From an uncultured Treponema sp. (GTDB taxonomy: Bacteria > Spirochaetota > Spirochaetia > Treponematales > Treponemataceae), in contig CAMNHD010000032.1 of the NCBI GenBank assembly GCA_946538875.1, positions 1 through 10,351 on the forward strand: DNA of 10,351 nucleotides, read 5' to 3'. Under the pieces are notes generated by a model that was not told where the DNA came from, made no database searches, and saw nothing but the letters and a program-made list of their open reading frames with translations. The number at the start of each line of letters is the position of its first letter. Positions within the stretch are counted from its first letter, which is position 1. The translations under genes were made by a program, and so were the position numbers. Shown here piece after piece: positions 1 to 4,817 of the stretch.

Positions 1-848
1 GCCGCACCATTGAAAACGAACGCGACCGCAGGATGACAATAATGACAACCACATTCATTCCCTGCGGAGCCAAGCTTCCTATCATCGCCCTGATTGCAGC
101 CGCACTGTTCGGCGGAGCTTCATGGGTTGCACCAAGCGCTTACTTTGCGGGTATGGCCGCAATAATCGTCTCAGGAATCATCCTAAAAAAGACAAAGCCT
201 TTTGCCGGCGAGGCAGCCCCCTTTGTCATGGAACTTCCTGCATATCACTTGCCAACAGTCAGCAATATCCTGCGCTCAATGTGGGAACGCGGATGGTCCT
301 TCATCAAAAAGGCCGGAACAATCATCTTGATTTCTTCCATTGTAATCTGGGCAGGTTCTGTCTTTGGATGGACCGACGGCAAATTCGGATTCAACGCAGA
401 CCTTGAGCTTGCAGACTCTATCCTTGGCGCCATCGGCAACGGAATCAAATGGATTTTTGCACCTTTGGGATTCGGTGATGCCACCGCCGCTGTTGCCACA
501 ATCATGGGTCTTGTTGCAAAGGAAGAAGTTGTCGGTGTATTCGGAGTGCTCGACTTCCAGGGCCTTGCCTCTCCACTGGCCGGATATTCATTCCTCCTGT
601 TCAACCTGCTCTGCGCCCCTTGCTTTGCCGCCATCGGTGCAATCAGACGCGAAATGAACAATCCAAAATGGACATGCTTTGCAGTTGCCTACCAGTGCAT
701 TTTTGCCTACGCAGTGTCTCTTGCTGTATTCCAGATTGGCTCGGCATTTACAGGCGGTCTGAATGTAGTAGGCTTGATTTTTGCCATCGCTGTTGTTGCA
801 TGCTTTGTCTACATGCTTGTACGCAGACCAAAGACAAAGGAGCTCTGA
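1..848 (+). CDS. feoB: Ferrous iron transport protein B, C-terminal part (5' end outside window)
   Basis: This is the C-terminal membrane part of FeoB, the inner-membrane Fe(II) permease driven by an N-terminal G domain that lies outside the window. The frame is open from base 3 and runs through the FeoB signature RTIENERDRR just before the first in-frame ATG (33), so that ATG is internal and not a start. Further family landmarks are FIPCGAKLP, the Gate-type stretch FVMELPAYHLP, GLVAKEEVVGVFG and LLCAPCFAAIGAIRREM, separated by several hydrophobic segments. The protein ends in a short basic tail (RRPKTKEL) with a TGA at 846-848. The loop between the GVFGVL and YSFLLFNL segments looks short compared with many FeoB proteins. 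The gene is followed after one base by a small Cys-rich gene, as in many feo operons. Any feoA would lie upstream. The identification is secure; only the truncation by the window limits it. Confidence 0.95.
   Translation, partial: RTIENERDRRMTIMTTTFIPCGAKLPIIALIAAALFGGASWVAPSAYFAGMAAIIVSGIILKKTKPFAGEAAPFVMELPAYHLPTVSNILRSMWERGWSFIKKAGTIILISSIVIWAGSVFGWTDGKFGFNADLELADSILGAIGNGIKWIFAPLGFGDATAAVATIMGLVAKEEVVGVFGVLDFQGLASPLAGYSFLLFNLLCAPCFAAIGAIRREMNNPKWTCFAVAYQCIFAYAVSLAVFQIGSAFTGGLNVVGLIFAIAVVACFVYMLVRRPKTKEL
837..842 (+). promoter_or_regulatory. Ribosome binding site for the Cys-rich protein
   Basis: AAGGAG lies seven bases before the ATG at 850 and overlaps the last codons of feoB. It fixes the start of the small gene and implies coupled translation. 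Confidence 0.7.
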
Positions 849-849
849 T

Positions 850-1008
850 ATGGGAACAATTGTAGTTGCTGCGGTCCTTTGCGTCATAGTTGCTGCGATT
901 GTAATTTCCAGAATCCGCTCTCACAAAAAGGGAAAATCCCCCTGCGGCTGTGACTGCGAATGCGGATGCGGAAAATCCTGCAGCGGAAAAATGCATACGG
1001 CCAACTAA
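850..1008 (+). CDS. FeoB-associated Cys-rich membrane protein (52 aa)
   Basis: A very small protein with one N-terminal membrane helix (about residues 3-20, VVAAVLCVIVAAIVIS), a short basic stretch (RIRSHKKGK) and a soluble tail with six closely spaced cysteines (CGCDCECGCGKSC). This architecture and position match the FeoB-associated Cys-rich membrane protein family (Pfam PF12669). Members sit directly after feoB and are thought to assist iron uptake, perhaps by binding Fe(II) or shielding thiols; the exact function is not established. I chose the ATG at 850 because AAGGAG lies at 837-842, seven bases upstream, inside the end of feoB, and because the helix then starts immediately. A longer frame from 781 would only translate feoB sequence out of frame. 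It is almost certainly co-transcribed and translationally linked with feoB (one base between stop and start). Confidence 0.88.
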   Translation: MGTIVVAAVLCVIVAAIVISRIRSHKKGKSPCGCDCECGCGKSCSGKMHTAN

Positions 1009-1021
1009 ACGGCCTCCACAG

Positions 1022-1057
1022 GCATTGGGGTCAACACACAAGTGCTGGCCCCAATGC
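1022..1057 (+). terminator. Long hairpin after the feo genes, possible terminator
   Basis: GCATTGGGG (1022-1030) is perfectly complementary to CCCCAATGC (1049-1057). The stem can be extended inwards by one G-U pair, C-G and A-T to about 12 base pairs, leaving a loop of about 12 bases. It starts 13 bases after the stop of the Cys-rich gene. No run of T follows, so it is not a classical intrinsic terminator. It may protect the feo transcript 3' end or work with Rho. Confidence 0.5.
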
Positions 1058-1059
1058 AG

Positions 1060-1077
1060 GGGCTTGCCCGTAAGCCC
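1060..1077 (+). repeat. Second small hairpin and 8-bp tandem repeat
   Basis: GGGCTT (1060-1065) pairs with AAGCCC (1072-1077) around a six-base loop. The same stretch contains GCCCGTAA twice in tandem (1066-1081). The block overlaps the -35 and spacer region proposed for the methyltransferase promoter, so it could be an operator or simply the tail of the termination region. Confidence 0.35.
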
Positions 1078-1092
1078 GTAAAGCGTTAGTAT
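1064..1092 (+). promoter_or_regulatory. Candidate promoter for the methyltransferase gene
   Basis: TTGCCC (1064-1069), a 17-base spacer and TAGTAT (1087-1092) give four of six matches in each sigma-70 box. The -10 box ends seven positions before the A of the ATG at 1099, so transcription would begin at or within a base or two of the start codon. No Shine-Dalgarno sequence is present. Confidence 0.4.
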
Positions 1093-1098
1093 CATTGC

Positions 1099-1869
1099 AT
1101 GACTGACTTGGAACGCTATTACAATAAATTTGACGAAGACCACCGTCTGACCACCCGTCACGGCATGGTGGAATATCTTACAACAATGAAATACATCCGC
1201 TCTTTTGCGGACAGTCTTGAATCCCCTAAAATTCTGGACATAGGCGCCGGTACAGGACGCTATTCCGTAGCACTTTCCCAGGCAGGGTTTAATGTTACGG
1301 CAGTTGAACTAGTTCCGCACAATCTGCAAGTCCTGGAAAGCAAGCACGCAGACGTCAACTGTTGGCCCGGGGATGCACGTGACCTCCATTTCCTTGGCGA
1401 CAATAGTTTTGACATAACACTTCTGCTAGGACCTATGTACCATCTGCACTCCCGTTCCGACCAGCTCAAGGCACTCAAAGAAGCCAGGCGGGTCACCAGG
1501 AAGGGCGGCATTATCTTTGTGGCATACGTGATGAACGAATACAGCATAATCCAGTACTGCTTCAAGAAAAACATGATTGCACAATGCCTTGCAGAAGGAA
1601 GTGTGACGGAAGACTTTCATACTGTTCCTGATGAAAAACAGCTTTATACTTACGTCCGTCTGGAAGACATCGATTCAATCAATGCACAGGTTGGAATTGA
1701 GCGTATAAAGATTATTGCGGCCGATGGACCGGCTGATTACATGAGGCGGGAACTGAATGCAATGGATGAAGAAGCCTTCGGGCTCTTTGTAAAATACCAG
1801 CAGGCAATCTGTGAGCGTCCCGAACTGCTTGGCGCAAGCTCTCACCTTGTGGACATACTGCGGAATTAA
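1099..1869 (+). CDS. Class I SAM-dependent methyltransferase
   Basis: A 256-residue soluble protein with a Rossmann-type S-adenosylmethionine-binding fold. Motif I is LDIGAGTGRYS (residues 46-56), followed by the acidic residue ending beta-2 (TAVEL, Glu70), the GDARDL segment (residues 91-96) with Asp92, and a motif IV-like stretch LLLGPMYHL (108-116). The C-terminal half, from about residue 150, carries no motif I can assign and may recognise the substrate. The family contains many small-molecule and some RNA or protein methyltransferases, so the acceptor cannot be named. The start ATG at 1099 has no ribosome binding site; a -10-like TAGTAT ends six bases before it, suggesting a leaderless mRNA. 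The gene stands alone between the feo genes and the leftward carA-barstar operon. Its stop is only four bases from the barstar stop, so the two transcripts must overlap or end within each other. Confidence 0.85.
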   Translation: MTDLERYYNKFDEDHRLTTRHGMVEYLTTMKYIRSFADSLESPKILDIGAGTGRYSVALSQAGFNVTAVELVPHNLQVLESKHADVNCWPGDARDLHFLGDNSFDITLLLGPMYHLHSRSDQLKALKEARRVTRKGGIIFVAYVMNEYSIIQYCFKKNMIAQCLAEGSVTEDFHTVPDEKQLYTYVRLEDIDSINAQVGIERIKIIAADGPADYMRRELNAMDEEAFGLFVKYQQAICERPELLGASSHLVDILRN

Positions 1870-1873
1870 GCCT

Positions 1874-2143
1874 CTAACCGGCCCACTCAACCCTGAGAGC
1901 TGCCCCCTGAGCAACCGCGTCCTCAACAGTCTCCCTGAATGACTCAAAGTAATCACCCAGATTATCCGCACATTCCGAACTGTTTTCAAAACGGATTTCC
2001 CACATTGCATGGCCATCCGTAAGAACATCATAAAGCGCATCAAGATTATAGCCATAGTAATCCGGCAGGGGCAGACTCTCCGCCAAAAGGGCATGAAGTT
2101 CTTCCTTAGATTCCGCCGCTTCCAGATCAATAGTGAATTTCAT
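1874..2143 (-). CDS. Barstar family ribonuclease inhibitor (89 aa)
   Basis: A small acidic protein that should bind and block the ribonuclease encoded just upstream. The helix-loop segment PDYYGYNLDALYDVLTD matches Bacillus barstar (PEYYGENLDALWDCLT). With the ATG at 2143 the numbering coincides with mature barstar: Tyr29, Asp35 and Asp39, the main barnase-contacting positions, fall at the same residue numbers. Trp38 of barstar is Tyr38 here. The FRE triplet (residues 69-71) corresponds to barstar Phe74-Glu76. An in-frame GTG two codons earlier (2149) is possible; AAGG upstream lies four bases from the GTG and ten from the ATG, so spacing does not decide it. I prefer the ATG because of the barstar alignment. 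It lacks a signal peptide and acts in the cytoplasm. Its start lies 20 bases after the ribonuclease stop, the usual toxin-then-inhibitor order. Confidence 0.93.
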   Translation of the reverse strand: MKFTIDLEAAESKEELHALLAESLPLPDYYGYNLDALYDVLTDGHAMWEIRFENSSECADNLGDYFESFRETVEDAVAQGAALRVEWAG

Positions 2144-2163
2144 AAGCACCGTACCTTAGAGAA

Positions 2164-2886
2164 TCACTCAGGACCATACAACTGCTCAAAGGAGCTGTAA
2201 TGATCGTCAGTATAAAAAATATATCCGTCATTTGAAAAAACAATACGCCTGGCCCCGCGGGAATTCTTACCCCAGGTATCAATATCGCATTCCCTGTAAG
2301 TACGCCCCTTGGCCTTGGGAAAAAGCCCTTCACGGTTTGAATAAGTGTCACCGCCGATACTAGCCTTTTCCTTCACATACTCAGGATTGCCGCCAGTCCA
2401 TCCCAAGTCACCGGCCTCTTTTTTGGTAATGTAGTTTTTGGGGAGACATCCATAGGTTTTGATATAAAGGGCAACTTTCTTTTTGGTGTTGTAAAGCCCA
2501 TCCCTGGAAACTTCAGACTGCGCCGGTGGAGCCTGTTGGTCAGGAACCCCAGCCTGAACCTGTGACACCGCATCAGGCAACTGTGAAACAGACTGTACCC
2601 CAGAATCCTGACTCAGAGGAGGAGACACTTCAATCTGATTCTGCAGATCCGGAAGTTCCAGAGTGTCCTGCACCCCGGACAAAGCGGAATGCCCCGAAGC
2701 CTCCGTTACAGAAAGCCCGCCCTCAGCAGCTGCTTCAGATTCCAGTTCAGAACCAGTCACCACCAGTTCATCAGCAGAGTCAGAGCCATGACCAGGAAGC
2801 CTTCCAAGCACATACCGCACCAGCACAAAAGCCAGCAGGGCAAGCAGCACACCTGTAAAGATTTTCTTGATTAATGCCTTATTCAC
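2164..2886 (-). CDS. Barnase-type guanyl-specific ribonuclease with N-terminal membrane segment and linker
   Basis: A 240-residue protein in three parts. Residues 1-8 are basic and 9-28 are hydrophobic, forming an export signal or type II membrane anchor with no clear cleavage site. Residues about 33-128 form a low-complexity linker rich in Ser, Gln, Glu, Pro, Val and Ala. Residues about 130-240 are a barnase domain (microbial RNase, N1/T1 superfamily) that cleaves RNA after guanine. Barnase residues map directly: Lys155 (Lys27), Glu199 (general base Glu73), Arg210 (Arg83), Arg214 (Arg87) and His229 (general acid His102), with NYITKKEA, IGGDTYSNREG and GRTYREC conserved, so the enzyme should be active. 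The start is GTG at 2886, preceded by GGGAGG five bases upstream; an ATG 45 bases further out lacks this. The barstar-type inhibitor follows directly. The topology puts the nuclease outside the cytoplasm. Bacillus barnase is secreted with a much shorter N-terminal region, so the linker is the unusual part. Confidence 0.93.
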   Translation of the reverse strand: MNKALIKKIFTGVLLALLAFVLVRYVLGRLPGHGSDSADELVVTGSELESEAAAEGGLSVTEASGHSALSGVQDTLELPDLQNQIEVSPPLSQDSGVQSVSQLPDAVSQVQAGVPDQQAPPAQSEVSRDGLYNTKKKVALYIKTYGCLPKNYITKKEAGDLGWTGGNPEYVKEKASIGGDTYSNREGLFPKAKGRTYRECDIDTWGKNSRGARRIVFSNDGYIFYTDDHYSSFEQLYGPE

Positions 2887-2891
2887 ATTTG

Positions 2892-2897
2892 CCTCCC
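2892..2897 (-). promoter_or_regulatory. Ribosome binding site deciding the GTG start of the ribonuclease
   Basis: On the minus strand GGGAGG precedes the GTG (2886-2884) by five bases. It is the strongest ribosome binding site in the leftward operon and supports translation from GTG rather than the upstream in-frame ATG at 2931. Confidence 0.7.
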
Positions 2898-2936
2898 GAA
2901 GAGCACAGCCAGGCAGTAAACCTGACAGCACAAGCT

Positions 2937-3197
2937 TTAGTCCAGTTCATCCAGAGTCTCAAGTACATCCGCCTCAGCCACAACCGCAAGCATCCGCTCA
3001 ACAGCCTCAATCTTTTCCTTGAGCTCAAAGAATTTACATTTTTCCATATTCAGTTTAAGTTCCACCCCACGTTTGACAATGGCATCAGCATTTAGAAAAG
3101 TCTCCAGAGTTTTCTGGTAAGAAACAGCCGTTTCCTCAAGCTGTCCCTTCAACTCCGCAAGAGACTTCTCCAAATCCGACTGAGTCATAACTTCCAT
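2937..3197 (-). CDS. Small acidic coiled-coil protein, unknown function (86 aa)
   Basis: I do not recognise a family. The protein is 86 residues, highly charged (many Glu, Lys and Asp), lacks signal or membrane segments, and is nearly all helix-forming. Residues about 6-35 and 43-75 look like two amphipathic helices, suggesting a helical hairpin or an oligomerising coiled coil. One Cys lies at position 54. The ATG at 3197 overlaps the carA TGA stop in a TGATG arrangement, a sign of translational coupling. A second ATG three codons later (3185) could also serve; neither has a strong ribosome binding site, which fits reinitiation after carA. Fifty bases separate its stop from the ribonuclease start. 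It could be a housekeeping passenger of carA or a partner of the downstream nuclease; sequence alone does not tell. Confidence 0.7.
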   Translation of the reverse strand: MEVMTQSDLEKSLAELKGQLEETAVSYQKTLETFLNADAIVKRGVELKLNMEKCKFFELKEKIEAVERMLAVVAEADVLETLDELD

Positions 3198-4501
3198 CAA
3201 ACAGACCGGGCCTTAGTCCCCTTGATGGTGGAAGCAAAGAATTTAATAGAGTCAATGCGCTCGAACTTAGCCTTGAACCCCTTGAACAGATTGTGGTCAT
3301 TTATAAGAGCCACAAATTCGTCAAACAAAAAGCTGGTGTCAAGCGGACCGGAACAAGCTTCAGGATGGAACTGAACACTGAATGCCGGGAACTTAGTATA
3401 AGTGAGACCTTCATTTGTACCGTCATTTGTATTCACAAAACTTTCCACCGCGCCGCGTGGAAGAGCGTCACTTTTCACAGCATAGCCATGATTCTGGCTG
3501 GTTATGTAAACACGCCCCGTACTAAGCTGCTTTACAGGCTGATTCGCACCCCTATGACCATACTTGAGCTTGACCGTCTCGGCACCGTTTGCCAAAGCCA
3601 GAAGCTGATGTCCCAGACAGATACCGAACACAGGAATTCCCGACTTCAGCACCTTCTTGATTTCAGAAATAATCCCCGTATTTTCACTAGGGTCGCCAGG
3701 GCCATTGCTGAGCATGATTCCGTCAGGACCAAGCGCAAGAATCTCAGCAGCCTTGGCAGAACCAGGAACAGTCACAACATCAAGGCCACGCTTAAGAAGT
3801 TCGCGTCTTATGTTGGCCTTGGCACCAAAGTCCCAGAGCACAACCTTCCTGCCCTTTCCATTTTTCATGGCACGCACCGGATCATTTTCCTTGGTACCAT
3901 CAGAGCGCACAGGAACAAAGCGGTATTCAGCCGAACGTGCAAACACAACATCGGCACTTTCCTCAACACCACGTGCAGAGCAAGTCACACTTTCCACCGC
4001 ATTTTCAATTTTAAAGGATTTGATTTTCCGCAGAAGTTTTTTCTTAAGCTCAGGATTTTCAAGCGCCGCAAAAACCTCGGCCGCTTCCTCGGAACCGCCG
4101 CTGACAAGCATCGCATTCATAACACCAGCTTCGCGCAGCACCTTGGTCAGAGCCCTTGTGTCAACATCGTAAAGCCCGATGACATTCTGAGCCTTCAGAT
4201 AGGAATCCAGGTCGCCGTTCTTTCTAAAGTTGCTGGGTTCAGAGCACCAGGAATGGACAATGTATCCCCGGACATGACAAGCAGAACTTTCAAAGTCTTC
4301 AGGAATAATGCCGTAGTTGCCTATCAGGGGAAAAGTCTGTGTCACAATCTGACCAAAATAACTCGGATCCGTAAGCGTCTCCAAGTAACCATTCATGCCG
4401 GTAGTAAAAACAGCTTCACCAGTAACAACTCCACCGGCACCAAAACCCTTACCTTCAAAAACCTGTCCGTTTGCAAGGACAATACATGCTTTAGTACTCA
4501 T
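3197..4501 (-). CDS. carA: Carbamoyl-phosphate synthase small (glutaminase) subunit
   Basis: CarA hydrolyses glutamine and passes ammonia to the large subunit CarB to make carbamoyl phosphate for pyrimidine and arginine synthesis in the cytoplasm. The N-terminal small-chain domain is clear (LANGQVFEGKGFG at 9-21, TGMNGYLETLTDPSYFGQIV at 34-53, and YDVDTRALTKVLR at 111-123). The class I glutamine amidotransferase domain has its nucleophile Cys295 in GICLGHQL, and His379 and Glu381 in QFHPEAC, so the triad is complete. At 434 residues it is longer than E. coli CarA (about 380): extra sequence lies around residues 170-215, and about 35 residues follow the usual end near DEFVALI. The start ATG at 4501 gives the canonical N-terminus; upstream in-frame ATGs add sequence not typical of CarA. 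No carB lies next to it. It leads the leftward operon. Confidence 0.95.
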   Translation of the reverse strand: MSTKACIVLANGQVFEGKGFGAGGVVTGEAVFTTGMNGYLETLTDPSYFGQIVTQTFPLIGNYGIIPEDFESSACHVRGYIVHSWCSEPSNFRKNGDLDSYLKAQNVIGLYDVDTRALTKVLREAGVMNAMLVSGGSEEAAEVFAALENPELKKKLLRKIKSFKIENAVESVTCSARGVEESADVVFARSAEYRFVPVRSDGTKENDPVRAMKNGKGRKVVLWDFGAKANIRRELLKRGLDVVTVPGSAKAAEILALGPDGIMLSNGPGDPSENTGIISEIKKVLKSGIPVFGICLGHQLLALANGAETVKLKYGHRGANQPVKQLSTGRVYITSQNHGYAVKSDALPRGAVESFVNTNDGTNEGLTYTKFPAFSVQFHPEACSGPLDTSFLFDEFVALINDHNLFKGFKAKFERIDSIKFFASTIKGTKARSV

Positions 4502-4502
4502 A

Positions 4503-4676
4503 CTAAAGCCTAAGTTTAGCATTTTTTGCATAAATATACAAGATAGCCCACAGAACACAAGCAGATTCTTCCACCTTTTTTTTGGACGGCACATAATTTT
4601 CCAGATACATTTCTCCGCTTGAACAGTCCCACAAACCCCAGTCCCCGCCATTCCGGGTTCCGGCTACCGCCTCCAT
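4503..4676 (-). CDS. Possible small ORF directly upstream of carA (57 aa)
   Basis: An open frame starting at ATG 4676 ends with TAG at 4505-4503, one base before the carA ATG, the kind of spacing seen in coupled genes. A GGGAGG stands only about one base before the ATG, too close to be a good ribosome binding site. The predicted peptide has a Gly/Trp-rich start and a charged then hydrophobic end (VPSKKKVEESACVLWAILYI). I recognise no family. Other frames on both strands are also open here, and the proposed carA promoter lies inside it, so it may be chance. Treat it as hypothetical. Confidence 0.25.
   Translation of the reverse strand: MEAVAGTRNGGDWGLWDCSSGEMYLENYVPSKKKVEESACVLWAILYIYAKNAKLRL
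4513..4541 (-). promoter_or_regulatory. Candidate promoter for carA operon
   Basis: On the minus strand, TTGTAT (4541-4536), a 17-base spacer and TAAACT (4518-4513) preceded by TGC, an extended -10 feature. Eleven bases separate the -10 box from the carA ATG, so the leader would be only about five bases and contain no ribosome binding site. Box matches are moderate (three and four of six). Confidence 0.35.
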
Positions 4677-4760
4677 TCCTCCCTGCAGTCGGAACCGCTC
4701 CGCGGCCCTCCAAGTCGGGCGTAGGCGGCTGGTGCACAAATCGGAACAATTGTGAAAAAA

Positions 4761-4778
4761 AATATTCCGGCAAATATT
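4761..4778 (+). promoter_or_regulatory. Dyad AATATT-N6-AATATT upstream of the GH3 promoter
   Basis: AATATT (4761-4766) and AATATT (4773-4778) flank CCGGCA, an 18-base dyad ending five bases before the -35 box. The size and position suit a transcription factor operator, but the AT-rich half sites could arise by chance. Confidence 0.3.
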
Positions 4779-4783
4779 CTTCT

Positions 4784-4811
4784 TTGACTTTCCGGGATTA
4801 TAATTTATAAT
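4784..4811 (+). promoter_or_regulatory. Strong candidate promoter for the GH3-symporter operon
   Basis: TTGACT (4784-4789), a 16-base spacer and a perfect TATAAT (4806-4811) form the best sigma-70 promoter in the window. The -10 box ends seven positions before the A of the GH3 ATG at 4818, which has no ribosome binding site, so a leaderless mRNA is likely. A second TATAAT at 4799-4804 makes ATTATAA-T-TTATAAT (4797-4811) a palindrome with perfect 7-bp arms. That palindrome could also supply a -10 for the other strand. Confidence 0.6.
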
Positions 4812-4817
4812 GGATTT

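Larger units (their letters stand above)
4502..4817. other. Divergent intergenic region between carA and the GH3 gene
   Basis: The 316 bases between two divergent genes fall into three parts. 4502-4620 is AT-rich and holds the carA promoter candidate. About 4621-4738 is distinctly GC-rich, with several CCGG/CCGC words, a tight CCGC-TCC-GCGG hairpin and AGTCGG repeated directly. 4740-4817 is AT-rich again and holds the GH3 promoter, a dyad and a palindrome. Apart from the doubtful 57-codon ORF I see no gene. Confidence 0.6.

Noticed and set aside
33..848. A complete protein starting at ATG 33
   Set aside because: The same frame continues upstream through RTIENERDRR, a FeoB signature, so the gene begins outside the window.
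2526..2858. A Pro/Gln-rich 110-codon frame on the plus strand
   Set aside because: It mirrors the low-complexity linker of the ribonuclease on the other strand; the repetitive composition keeps several frames open.
3293..4513. A 406-codon open frame on the plus strand
   Set aside because: It lies antisense to carA, which is unmistakable by its motifs. The product has no recognisable domain and reads as a mirror of carA codons.
4502..4651. Start of carA at an upstream in-frame ATG, adding 50 residues
   Set aside because: The extra sequence is not CarA-like, and the family N-terminus begins right after the ATG at 4501.
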